A stretch of 64,000 nt of DNA. Origin: Hoplostethus atlanticus. Taxonomy: Eukaryota > Chordata > Actinopteri > Trachichthyiformes > Trachichthyidae. A program made the position numbers and the translations under genes. This document shows positions 1-12,093 of the stretch, one piece after another; the stretch's first letter is position 1; each line of letters begins with the position of its first letter. The stretch covers positions 1,881,001 to 1,945,000 of the forward strand of contig JAXDDX010000050.1 of assembly GCA_034670405.1 (NCBI GenBank), written 5' to 3'. The notes beneath the pieces are model-generated. The model was not told the DNA's origin. It saw only the letters and a program-made list of their open reading frames with translations, and made no database searches.

Positions 1-29
1 GGTCGTGGGGAGGTGAACCCCCAAACCGC

Positions 30-65
<36 letters not shown>

Positions 66-1869
66 GGTGGGAGTTGAACCATGTTCTTGTAGAGTAACTG
101 CCACTTTTTCTCCTCAGAGAGTTCCCATGCTTTCAGGGGCGGGAGGCCTGCTAGGCCGAGAGGGTCAGGCCTCTAATTGTCTGGTGCTGACATGGAGACT
201 GGGACTGGAGCACAGAAACACACTGAAACACACACACACACACACAGAAACACACACACACACACACAGATGGAGAAAGAGGCCCGAGCTGCCCTGGGTT
301 TGTCTGTTTTGAACGATTCCCTTGAAGCTGTTACATCTCATTCAGACTCCAGAGTAATTCATTCTGGTTTCACAGGGGTGGTATGTTGGCAGAGGGCCCG
401 GCTGTGTTGGTGCCAAAGCATGTGTCAGGAGAATGCGGTCCTTCCCTGAAACCCACTGGAGCTTGGACCACCATTTGGAGGCCGCAGAGAAATCAATTAA
501 GTGACGACTACCCTCATCATCGTCCGCTCTCTGTAGGGGAATCAACCATCAACTTCTGATGGGAATCATCGCTTCATGGATTGATGTTTTTCTTCCTTTG
601 ACTTTGTACTGGATTTGCTGATTAAAGTCACATTTACAAGGCTGCGCCACGTCTCAGCAAACATTTTGACGTTGATGCGACGGCCCGCGCCAACGTTTGA
701 AAACCCTGATTAAAGACACAGAAGTTGAGACGATGTCCATAGTTGGTACCTGCATCGCTTTGTGAAATCAGGACCTCGCTGTTCTGATATCAGTTTGAAA
801 CAGTTGCCAAAGCTGTGGTAATATCGTGTATTACTCTTTCGGGTTGACGTTGAACTTGGCCCCCCCCCCCCTGCACGTCACTGTTCATCAAATGCGTGCA
901 GAGTTACATCCATAGACTTAACGTTCCCTAACAAAATGGCGAATGTAATATTATCTCTCAGCGCTTTCGCCATAGCCCTTTGACGGACAGAGCTGAGGGG
1001 GATGAGGAGGAGAAGAAGGGCGGAGAGGAGGATAGGGTAGGAGATGGCGGCAGAGTGAGCAGCAGGGTCTGTTGGGAAGCGTTAAGTGTCAAACAGCGAG
1101 CCAGAGTGGAAATGGTGACCGGCAAGAGTCCAGTAATTTAGCAACTTAACTTAGTCATAGCTCTGAGGTTATCTCCAAATATTTCTCTCCCTCCTGCTCT
1201 CTCTCTCTTTTCTGCTCTCAGTCTTTCCCTTTGTCTCTCTCGCCCCCTCTCACCGTCTTTTTGCACTTTTTTCACTTTCTGTCGGTCTTTCTCACACATG
1301 AACTGGATATCCATCTTAGTATTTCACTGCAAATTATGACGTCTCAAAATAGGAAGACAAATTTGATAACATTTTCTCAATACCACAAAAAAAGTTTTCA
1401 CGCTTTGAGGCAGAAAAGGAGAGTTGATGAATAAATGTATGTGATAAATTGCGATGGAAACACACATGTCAAATACATTTTGACATATGCTGAGCATGAT
1501 CGGCCCCATAAATCATTCGGTTTCATTGCACAACAGTTCAATGACCTCCTGTAAATGTCATATGTTTTGTCTTTGCCTTTTGCATTTTTTTTCATTTTTG
1601 TCTTTAAACAGCATAAAGTATGGCCGAGATTAGCTGACACGAACGAACAATAGCAAATTCCCCCAAAACTATTAACTCCTAAAAGTTTTCCCATTTTTCT
1701 CATGGGTGTTTTCTGACATTCACCCCTATTTTATTCACTTCAACTGAGGTGATGGAAACGCACCTTCACCTTCACGTGTTATTTTTTGCAACATTTCAGA
1801 AATGTGCTTAAAATTCACTTGACAGTCAGATGGAAACATAGCTATACACACATACACACTCCTACTCTG

Positions 1870-1900
<31 letters not shown>

Positions 1901-3312
1901 ATAGCCAGACAGGTCTAACAATATCTTCATCTGATCCCCTTGCAGCCTGCACGTCACGGCGGCTTTTTTTTTACGAGAGAACGTTCCATGTAAAGTATGC
2001 GTAGGGCACAATCTCATGCCTCATTTGGGCCCTTTAACTTATGAGCAGCAACACTTATGACATAAAACGGTGCTGTGCCTGAGATGAAATACTACATGTG
2101 ATTTATGTCGGAGGGGCTAACATCTGTTTAAATGCAGCATGCAGACAGACAGAGGAGGACTTAAACATGGCCTGCAGGCAGCCCCCAGGGCCCCCTAAAA
2201 CACAGCACGCTCCTTGCATCTGTAGGAATCCTATACAGAAGAGAAAATACATTCTCAAAAGGCCTAGGCAGTCTTCCATGCACAGAGCATTGGATCACAT
2301 TTTCCCTTTCATACAGCGGGCCAGGGCCACATGAGTAGCGCCCATTGTGCTGCTGGGGACCTGACAGTGCTGCCTGTCTGCCTTAGCATGGTTGTAACTT
2401 ACACTGGCCACATCAATGGCACGCGAGGACAGACAATATCTTTCACACCATGCAATTTCAACAACTTTCGCTGGACAACGTGCATATTGTCCTGGAGAAA
2501 ATTCATTTCGGAAAGCTTTAACCATGCACCTCGGTTTATTGATTTTTACCTCACTCCGGCCTATTGACCTGGCAGAGAAAGCGTAGACTCGTATCAACGA
2601 ATATCATACCTTTGTATTTGCTGAGGACTAGCTACCGTTGCTATTGCTAAAGGTATTGTGATTAAATCCATGAGGAGAAGCAGTTTTGCCTGACAGAATG
2701 AGCTTCAGCTGGCCTTTTTTTGCCAGCTCTGCCTCCCTGGATGCCTGGGCTCTCTCCAGGACTCTGCTCTGCTCAGCTCTCGCCAGCAGTCTATAGTATC
2801 TACAGACTTGTGTTTCATGTAATCACACCCCATGGGCCCAAGCACACACACACACACACACACATATGCATGCATACACACAGGCATGAAATACACATAT
2901 GCCAAAAGACATTCATAAACAAACACACACTCTCTCTCACACTTCGGGAGTGGTGTTTCTCTCACTTTGGGCTGTGACGGCGAGGTGGAAAGTGAATCTA
3001 ACTCTGTACTGCTAGTTTCCACAGGAGCCCTCGAACCGTGCTATATCATGTAATTGCAGAATAGCTCAGATAGCATCTGGGCCTCCCAGACAGGGGCAGC
3101 AGCAGGCAGAACAGCACTAGATGCCAGTGATTGATACAGCCCTCCCAGATCCACTGGGATTACCACAATCCATAGATGATCCTGTGCAAAGAGCATATGT
3201 GATGCCCTTTGACATGAGGAGTTCCCAAGAAACTCAATTGTAAGAGTTTTAGCTGAAACCACTTTTTATTGCTGGCTTGTGTATCTTTGTGTGCTGCTTT
3301 TGAGAGGGATTG

Positions 3313-3313
<1 letters not shown>

Positions 3314-3397
<84 letters not shown>
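3314..3397. repeat. (TG)42 microsatellite
   Basis: Perfect 84-base TG tract in sfrp5 intron 1, the longest perfect dinucleotide tract in the window. Confidence 0.95.
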
Positions 3398-3399
<2 letters not shown>

Positions 3400-3523
3400 C
3401 CAAAAGCTTGTCCTCAGGATGGCCTCATCGGCACATCAGAGAAACTCTGGTTCTTAACAGCATGTCAATGACTGAGCCTTCGGGCTAGAACTGATATGGG
3501 TTCACTCTCAGCACAATGTGTAG

Positions 3524-3583
3524 ACACACACACACACACACGCACGCACACGCACACATGCGCGCGCGTGCACACACACACAA
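3524..3583. repeat. CA/CG alternating purine-pyrimidine tract
   Basis: About 60 bases of nearly unbroken purine-pyrimidine alternation, including CGCGCGCGTG. Confidence 0.85.
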
Positions 3584-4762
3584 ACAAACTCCAGCTGAAA
3601 AGTTTATACTCAACTGATCTTCCATTTTTCATGTCATGAATATGAAATATGAAAATGGATTCTTCCAAATAAGTCTTTTTTTCATGAGCCATCTTCAGTC
3701 TTTTCTTCCCTCCAGATTAAATTGCGTAACAGCAACGATCCCTCTACATTCTAACACTGATATCACACCACTTTCGGTAATCGAGCCGTCTCCACTGAGT
3801 ATTTGATTAGATAAGATCAACAAACAGTTGTCTGTGTGAAGAGATGACAGATAAAGTTCATGCCGTCTCCTTCTTGGGGAGCATGTAAAAGAATGAGTTA
3901 CGGCACTGAGAAACCAATATGTCACATAGTTGATACCAGTCCTACAAAAACAGAACAGCCATTTTCATAAATGGAATACGCCAGCTCTGCATGAATTCAC
4001 CAGAGAAGCTTCAAGCGATCTTTTCCCCTCTTTCATGAGGGCAAACATCAGTACGCTGTCTTCTCCTCAACATTTCTGATCAAAAAGTGAAGATACGTCA
4101 TAAAACTCGTTATGATAGAAAAAGCTATCGACATTTGGCATCACCGGCATCATTTTTTAAAAACTTTTTTTCCTTTGCAAGTTCTTTTTTCTAGCTCCAG
4201 TATCACTATTGCTTTGCAAAATGATGATTCTGATTATATAAATGCAAACTGCTATTAATTTAATTTAATTTAGTGCACAGAGGAATTGTGTTTCAAACCG
4301 CCGTAGGTAAGAGATGGCAGCAAACGGTTAAAGGCAAGAAGTGGAATAATGAGATGGTAAACCGTTTTCTTCAAGTCCCAATTGAAAGAGGAGAGGGGGA
4401 CACTTTTTATGCTCCAGGAAGGAGCTTTTCTCCCCTTCTCGGCACTGTCTGTCTCTACCCTCCCTCTTTCCTCTCCTTTCACTCCTCGCTTTTCTGCTCT
4501 CTCGGGGACAATCAGACTCTGGCCATTCCCATTCTCTGCCTGGCTCTCTTGTCCTGTCATGTCGACTAATTAGTGGGACTCAGTAATTGGCCCTCTAGCT
4601 AATTGGCCTGCTGGCTGCCAGACCCAACAAAGGGAGAGCAGGCTGGGACACAGTGGGGACTGTCCCCCTCCACGGTCTGAAGACTCTCATCAACTCCCTC
4701 TCTCTCCCTCTCAGCGCTGACTGCTTTTTGTTAAGAGGCTGCTGAAGTAGTCGCGGTGCAGG

Positions 4763-4794
<32 letters not shown>

Positions 4795-6076
4795 CACCTA
4801 TTGCTCTCTCTTTATTTCCCATTTAGTCTCTCACAGCTCAGTCTGTCTGTCTGTCTGTCTGTCTGTCTGGCTGCCTTCTTGCTGTTGTTATATCTGTAAA
4901 GACTGTATCATATTTTACAACGACTGAAAACATATTTCATGAATCAAAAAACTGTTTTCTTCCTTGACTTTATTTGTGCATTTGCTTATATTTGTGCACT
5001 ATTATTTATTAAAGTTATTGTTACTATGCAGACCATCTTCTGAATTGCTTGACCAGTTCAAAATAAATCTATTTACTCGGTAGGTGGATTGATTGACTAG
5101 TACCTTATGGAATGTCTTCAGCTGGGAAGGTGTGTGTTTTCAGTAAGCCTTGTTCAACATCACAGTCCATTTATCTTAACTGAGTGAACGATCAGCCCAG
5201 CGGAGTCTCTCAGTCTCTTGTCTTTCTCTGTCTGGCTCGTTCTCTCCCTGAGGCATGTGGCAGGGAGCTGTCCTGAACTGTCCACTTGCAGAGGAACTTT
5301 CCCTGTAGCCTGTTCCTGTCTCTCTCACTGACCTCCCCTGGATAGTCTCTCACTAAAACCTTCATCTGTCATCAGCACAGTGCGGTGCTGCCTATATGAG
5401 TCTCACTGTCTCACTGCACTCACGTTTACTCTGCAGGCTCTTGAGCAATGCAAAAATAATCTGTACCAAAATGATTTCTCCTCTTTTGTTTTGCTTTGAT
5501 ATTGTTTTATCATTGCAACAATTTATTGTGCACAATTATCCCCCGAATTTAATGTCAGAGAAAAAATATCAAAATTAATTATTTATAGAAATATATATAA
5601 TCTCATTCCATAATAATTTGCTTTGTTATTTTAACAATCTTTTTTTCATGACAGAGCAATTTATTCTTTTAATCAATGTTTTTCACTCAGATACTTGACC
5701 ATTAAAATTGCCTGGTAAAATGTATTTAGAATTAAAATACATTTTGTTAGCTATTATCAGCAGTATGAGGTTTACATGACAATCACCCCTCAAGCTCTAT
5801 TTTATTCTGGAAAGATTTAATCTGTTTGATAACGCAATAAAGCAGTAATTAATTAAGTGTATTGTAATTACACTGACAAAATACTGAGCTTTTATATGCC
5901 CTGAAGTTTTGAAACACAGAGAGGGAGATGTTTCAATTTCAGCATGTGCAAAAAGTCATTATATATATCATTATATCAGAAAAAATTCAATATAGTTGCT
6001 GTAAGAATTAGAGCCTTAGTGCAGACCTACAACCTGTTAAGAGCTGTTGTGAACTGTTAAATTGCATGGGTATGCA

Positions 6077-6078
<2 letters not shown>

Positions 6079-6115
<37 letters not shown>
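6079..6115. repeat. (TG)18 next to the sfrp5 exon 1 donor
   Basis: Read on the sfrp5 strand this is a CA tract starting about 17 bases inside intron 1. Confidence 0.9.
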
Positions 6116-6116
<1 letters not shown>

Positions 6117-6137
6117 TACATAACTGTGTTGCCCTAC

Positions 6138-6705
6138 CTGGCGGCTGGGTGGCATGGTTCCCAGCAAACTGCATGGGAATGCAGAGGTCATTATCAATGG
6201 GGAACTTATCGCAGGTCAGCATCTCTGGCCAGGGGAAGCCGTAGGTCTCCATTACTGGAGCACAGCTGTCCCTCACGGCCTCACACAGCGAGCGGCATGG
6301 GTAGATGGGCCTGTCCAGACACACCGGTGCAAACAGGGAGCACAGGAAGACTTGGGTATCGGCGTGGCACCGCTTGGCCAGGAGGGGCACCCAGCTGCCC
6401 GCCTGCTGCTTGACTTCTGGCATGGTCTCGTGGTCCAGGAGGTTGGGCAGCCTCATCTTCTTGTAGCCCACATTGTGGCACAGGCGCAGGTCGGCGGGGA
6501 TGTCCACGCACTGGGGCTGCTTGGTGTAGAAGCGACCGTTGTGGAAGTTGTCCGACTGCCAACTGTAGTAGTCGTACTCGTCTGCGGCCGAGACGGTGGC
6601 GGTGAGGAGGAGGATGAGGAGGAAGGAGAAGAGCGAGAGGCCCAACGCCACACTGTAGGAACCCTGGGTTAATGCCCACCTGGGGCTCTTTTGTCCTTGT
6701 GCCAT
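6138..6705 (-). CDS. sfrp5: sfrp5 exon 1: signal peptide and frizzled cysteine-rich domain (partial gene)
   Basis: Secreted frizzled-related protein, an extracellular Wnt antagonist that binds Wnt through its Fz domain. From the ATG at 6705 (G at -3, G at +4) it encodes 189 residues plus one base. A hydrophobic signal peptide ends near residue 40 (LILLLTATVSA). A frizzled CRD spans about residues 64-177, with ten cysteines and motifs CVDIPADLRLCHNVGYKKM, VFLCSLFAPVCLDRPIYPC and FPWPEML. The FPWPEML and DNDLCIPMQF wording fits SFRP5 better than SFRP1. The exon ends CAG, followed by donor GTAGGG at 6137-6132. The netrin-like domain (exons 2-3) was not found in 1-6137 and presumably lies to the left. 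An in-frame upstream ATG at 6777 would add 24 residues before the signal peptide and is less likely. The neighbour order with golga7b and crtac1 supports the call. Confidence 0.93.
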
Positions 6706-7057
6706 GGCTCTCTGAGTTCTGACCAACAATTCAAGATGGTTGTATCCAAAGTCTCCAAAGTGACTCAAAGAAGACAAAACGCAGAGAGAGAGAGAAACAA
6801 GTGGGGCGGGAGTACGAGCTGTAATCCCTTTTTTTTTCCTGAATATGGAGGCAGCGAATTGAAAACCAAAGTGTTTAATTCCCTTCTTCCCTGGAGAATC
6901 AGCCCTCTAAGCCTTGCAGTGAAACACCTCCCTGTGTGTGTGTATGTGTGCCTCAGGTAGCTGGAGTGGCGAGGCAGCAATCAAGAAGGGTGCAAACACA
7001 AGTACAGTGGCCTGCTGATTTCTCTTTCTAACTTTCCCTGTTCACTCTTTCTTGCTC

Positions 7058-7098
<41 letters not shown>

Positions 7099-7160
7099 TC
7101 AACCAGTCTCCAGCCCTCTCCTGCTCTCTGTCTATCAGTCTGCAGCTGCGGTGAGCAGTA
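6706..7160 (-). other. sfrp5 5' leader / proximal flank
   Basis: Sequence immediately upstream of the sfrp5 ATG, presumed 5' UTR. No intron acceptor was identified, so the transcript start is not fixed. It contains a T8 run near 6830 and a (CT)n tract at about 7060-7090. Confidence 0.4.
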
Positions 7161-7230
7161 CCTAGGCTTTAAGAGGCAGTTGAAGCTTGTCCCTTCAGGT
7201 GCCTGCCCCTAGCGGTCTCGGCCAATCACA
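7160..7230 (-). promoter_or_regulatory. possible sfrp5 core promoter
   Basis: Read on the minus strand, an inverted CCAAT box (GATTGGCC, 7227-7220) is followed about 50 bases later by a TATA-like TTAAAG (7172-7167). This lies about 460 bases upstream of the sfrp5 ATG in fairly GC-rich sequence. The motifs are short and the assignment is inference only. Confidence 0.25.
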
Positions 7231-7293
7231 ACCCTGGGGGAGGTTCCCTTTGGGACACTCCTCCTGCCCCCTTTCCTCTTCAAAACCCCTCCT

Positions 7294-7346
<53 letters not shown>

Positions 7347-9184
7347 CACAAGGGCCAGTTGCCAGTTTCCTCAGCTATACTTTTTTTTTTTTGTCGTCTT
7401 TTCTCTGATACATACAGCTTTTGTCTGATACACACCGACAAACTTTCTCTGTCACTTTGATCTCTAAATGTTTTTCTCATAGCATATGTTGTCGTGCTGT
7501 TATTAGTGTTGTGCCATACATTAATAAACCTTCTACCCACCTAACTTCACCAGAAGCTCGACAAGCTGCCTGCTCTGCGTAGCACATTGCCCCAATCACA
7601 ACACACGATCTCTCAAGCCTGCTCACTTCATTAACTCAAAACAGCCAGGCATGAGAGGTTGCTGCTGGCATCAAAAGTGAGAGAACGGCAGTCACATGCT
7701 CTCACTCTCTCTCTCTCTCTCTCTCACACACACATGCATGAGTGCACACACAAAAGTGATAGAAAGAGACTGGAATGGTGTAAATGAGCAAATGCAAGAG
7801 ATTCAGAAGAAAGAGAAGAAAGTGAATGAAGGGTGAGAGAGGAAGATGGAATGTGGGGGAGGCGAGGCCGCTTTGAGAGCGGGGTTGCAGCTACAGGTGG
7901 CTAGGTGGTTTAGCCACGCTATGTGAGATATGCTAATGCATGTGTTGGCTGTGAATAGAGGCACGCTGCCTCTCTGTCTCTTTCTATCAGTGCCACTGAC
8001 ACACACTGAGGGCCTTCGCCTTGGCAGCAAATTCACTAGAACGGATACATTCACATTCAAAGGGCTGCAGCATTGTGGCCTGGATGTGGGATTGGTGGCT
8101 CACTTGGAGGGTGTTCCCTCTTTTCAACATATTCTATGATATCCTGCATTTGATCTACGCCACATATAAATGTGCTTTTACTTATTATGTGGATGGAAAT
8201 GTTGTAGCACACTACCATGAACGTTGTACGCTGCATTCTGATTGCACACAGGCAACGTGCCCTAATCCTTACAGATGATGACAAACTAAGTGATATTCTT
8301 TGTCTGGTGAAGTTCATAATATGTACATGTACATGTTTGTTGTTGAATTGCTTGATTGAATGTTGTGTTACACAGATTTCAGGAAGCTGAGATCCACAAC
8401 AGCATATCTGGATAAGACCAAGATGAAATGAAGAAAAGTCTGTGGATAATAACACATCAGTAAGTGCCAATACAAACAAAGGGACACGGGACTAGGGCAG
8501 TGTGTGTGTGCGTGCGTGTGTGTGTGTGTGTGTGTGTTTTGAGAACAGTGGGAAGTGTACTTGGATAGAAATCAAGGGCAGCATTGTTCCCTGTCTGTAT
8601 TGTTGAAGATGAAAAGCCAGAAACAGCAGTCTATAAAACCAGTCTAATTCATTAAGATAAAATCAGAGATAAAAAATAATAATAAATGTGGACCGGCACA
8701 AGGACAATCAACAAAACAGTCCACATCCAAGCACCAAGTGTCTTGACCACAGTTTCTCTCATTCTTGACGTCATAGGATTGTGTACAAGATGACTGCATC
8801 TTCTAATCAAGTTGTCCAAATGTTCCAGTCTTATCTCCCCGAGCCACAGTTCAAACCCCCCTTCACTTATTCTACTGCCCCGACACTGTAGAGTGATACG
8901 CTGGGAATCAAAGTGCTGCCAGCAGAGCAAACAAGCACAGTCTTCTAGAGGGCAGCCCGGGGCCTTGTTTCCATAACCTGCAACGTGGAAAGATGAGATA
9001 GTGGCAGGCTGAAGTCACCCCAAAGATGTCATCATCATCATCATCATCATCATCAAGCATCATGGAGCGGATTTTAAATGATTTTTGGTTTTGATAAGAA
9101 ACACAGCCGAGGCTAATTGAACACAGCATTTCCTCTCCTCCACTGTTCCATCACTCCGCCCCGCTCTCATTCGTGTTAAAACAC

Positions 9185-9330
9185 AGATAAACACATCGCT
9201 GCTAACCTTTGCACCAACCAGCTAATCAATATTAAGCACAGCTAATAATCTCTGGACCTTACACCTGGCAGGAGGGGCTGGTGAGATTATCATTGCAACA
9301 CATTATTTTGCACTCAGACACTCCCCCAGA
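9185..9330. promoter_or_regulatory. candidate conserved noncoding element
   Basis: A block free of simple repeats, unlike most surrounding sequence. It carries several homeodomain-type cores (CTAATCAATATT, CTAATAATC, GATTATCATT), an ACACCTGG E-box/T-box-like site and TTTGCAC motifs. The composition resembles vertebrate developmental enhancers, but conservation cannot be tested here. Confidence 0.3.
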
Positions 9331-9663
9331 CTAGCGCCGTACTGTGTGGTTGTAGTATCTTGTATACACGTTATTGAATTGGTGATCTAATTTAAGTCCA
9401 CTAGCATTTCCTCTAGATACAGGCACAGTTTCCCGCCCTCAAGTCAGTAACAAAAAGTGTCTTTCGTGGTAATCAATCAACAATGGTTGTCTCCTCTTGT
9501 TCTCCTTCCCCTAACTGGCCCCTGTGGCCACTGGCCAATCAGTTCGACTCACCAGAGTTTCCAGCCCTCTGATTGGATGAGGGCTATAAGATTAGGTCCA
9601 GCCTGCATTGTTAGGCCAAAAGGTTCAGCATGGTTTGAAAAGAGTGTCTCAGCAACAAGTGTG

Positions 9664-9717
<54 letters not shown>

Positions 9718-10255
9718 TCAGGGAGATTCTAAAGAGGAAAGGCTTGAGGGTGTGAGTGAGGTGGCCAGCAGCCCAGATATACCCTCCAAGCAGAATTTGG
9801 ATTCCAAGCCACACAAGAAGACAGAGGGGATGATGGGAAATGCATCAGACACAGCAGCATGCAGCGTGTCCCTCTCTCAGATTATACTCCCACCGTTACG
9901 CAAACTGCAGAAAATTCAGAGATTAAGAATTCTTCTTTGCACTTCTTCTTTGTCAGTAATTGAACCAAAGACTCAAAGGTGCTATTACGTCAATTTTACT
10001 CAAGTCAGAGTAAAAGTATAATTAGCTCACTAATATAGAGCTCAAGCTATTTTTCAGTGAAAATCCTTAAGATTCAGAAAGTTCATCAAAATAGTTTGAT
10101 GAGTCGTTATGAGCAGAAACCTGAAAGATTAAAAATTCTTTGTCACATATAGAAATCTACGCTTTGCCATGTAACTATATACTAGGAGGAGGCTGCAGCA
10201 AGGCTTTAGCCATGCTGTAACAGGTTTACTCCAAGAGCAACCCCCCACCCCTTCA

Positions 10256-10256
<1 letters not shown>

Positions 10257-10325
<69 letters not shown>
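10257..10325. repeat. (AC)34 microsatellite
   Basis: Perfect AC tract; further AC tracts follow at 10437-10461 and 10640-10685. Confidence 0.93.
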
Positions 10326-10326
<1 letters not shown>

Positions 10327-10638
10327 CCCAGCCTCACAGAACAACAATAGGGATTCGCTTGCAGAACTGTCAAAACAAGTGTGACATACGGAGAGCAGTG
10401 TCTCCCACAAACAGGCTCACATACATGCACGCATGTACACACACACACACACACACACACATACACTTTATTTGGCGGAAATAAAACATTCTATTATATT
10501 TATTTTTTCTGAAATTCTTAATAATTAATTAATAATTTAATTAATTTAATTAAAATGTCAATTAGTTTAAGGTAAGGATTTTTTTTCCTTTTCTGTGGTA
10601 TTGATTTAGAATTGAAAACGCAATACTTTGTAAAGAAG

Positions 10639-10639
<1 letters not shown>

Positions 10640-10685
<46 letters not shown>
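10640..10685. repeat. (CA)23 microsatellite
   Basis: Perfect CA tract in the sfrp5-golga7b intergenic region. Confidence 0.92.
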
Positions 10686-10689
<4 letters not shown>

Positions 10690-11439
10690 TAATAGAGACG
10701 AACTGCAGACTGTAGTGCAGATGAAACCAGTAAAGAAGCAAATTATTGCTGAACTAACGTTTAACCCACAAGAGGAATTTTTGGGAAAATTCAAACTTTA
10801 TTTCTTTTCTCAGTTTTAAAATTGTGAAAGAAAAGTTCTTGCAACCAGTTAAGTGTATGACACGGGTTTTAAATATCAGAGAAGAGATGTGTCACGATGG
10901 ACCCCTCCAGTACAAGTGAAACCTAGACGCAGGATGGATGATGAGGTTACCACTGTTTGACGTTTCCATTTCATATGACAATGTCTGGATTGAAATTTGC
11001 TCAACAAAACGAACCCCCAGTTTTCAGACTCAGGTGAAGTGTAAAGTGTGTAAGGCGAAGGAGAAGTGGTGAAATATATGATCTGATGTTTTTGTTGAAT
11101 CTGTGAGTGGTTCAGGCTTGCTGGGTAATCTGACTATTTATCCTGCTTGCTTGCAAACAATGTTGGTAGGGTCAATCAGTCCACAGACTAGAGTGGATAA
11201 AGATCCTTAATCCTACGCACACACACACACACAGGCATGCACGCGCGCACACACACACACACACACACAAACACACAATCAAACAGAAAATAAATCAGTT
11301 GCTTTAGTGCCCCAACAATGTCACAGGCTAGTACAAACACTGGCAACACTAGTGCCAACTGAAAATATAAGGATTATACAGCTGATTTCTGCTTTGGTTC
11401 AGTTTGTTCAGTGTGCCCCAGGCCATGAGAGACTATGGA

Positions 11440-11464
11440 GGGGGGGGGGGGGGGGGGGGGGGGG
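11440..11464. repeat. G25 homopolymer
   Basis: Uninterrupted G run, preceded by GGA. Confidence 0.9.
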
Positions 11465-12057
11465 TTGCACATAGTTGCTGAAATGTGATGAAATCATGTT
11501 GGAAGACTTTAGCACCACACAGTCAGATAGTGCTAAACCCCTAGATGCCTGTCACACTGGGCAGCGGTACAGAGATATGCTGCCAACTGTTTGCTCTTGC
11601 TCTGCCTGTCTCTGTAGCTCGCTCACATTCACTTGCCTCTCTCTCTAGATGTTTGTTCTCTCTCTCTCTCTCTGCGTGTTCTCTCTCTCTCTCAATCTCT
11701 CTACCCCCTGTTTCTATCTCTGTTTTTCTGTTCTTGTTCCAGCGTTTGGACGGCTCTGCTGCAGACGTCAGGGCTGACTATAGGGGTCAGAAGGTACATC
11801 CACTCACACAGTCACGCAGACAATTCCTGCCCCCTCCTCCTCCACCAGTCCACCCAACGCCCTCCTCCTCCTCCTCCTCGACCCCCCCCCCCCCCCCCCT
11901 CCCCTCCCATCTTGAAGCTGTCAACTTAAGGTCTTACGTTTGGCTTTATATTTCCCAATCAGAGCAAGAGTCTTTGTAAAGGCGCTTTGACTAGATCACC
12001 GTCATGGAACCCGATGTAAAGAGACAGAGTAGAAAGAGACTCCCACACTGGGTTGAC

Positions 12058-12093
<36 letters not shown>

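Larger units (their letters stand above)
1..6137 (-). other. sfrp5 intron 1 (part), no exon recognised
   Basis: Noncoding sequence downstream of the sfrp5 exon 1 donor. I searched the minus strand for the second exon and the netrin-like exon (KxxKLLK and NGAGCPCP types) and saw neither. It holds (GT)16 at 33-64, a CA tract near 1870-1898, (TG)42 at 3314-3397, a CA/CG tract at 3524-3583, CA near 4763-4797 and (GTCT)n near 4842-4868. It also holds AT-rich sequence at 5450-6010. A cluster of TAATTA/TAATTG-type motifs sits at 4564-4612. Confidence 0.75.

Noticed and set aside
2295-2597. Overlapping ~80-100 codon ORFs on both strands in sfrp5 intron 1
   Set aside because: No homology recognised; they do not encode the SFRP netrin-like domain.
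1-6137. sfrp5 exons 2 and 3
   Set aside because: Searched for by motif on the minus strand and not found; presumed outside the window.
6154-6672. 172-codon plus-strand ORF
   Set aside because: Antisense shadow of the sfrp5 CRD exon.
9611-9814. Many ORFs made of CVCVCV or HTHTHT repeats (this and others)
   Set aside because: Translations of CA/TG microsatellites, not genes.
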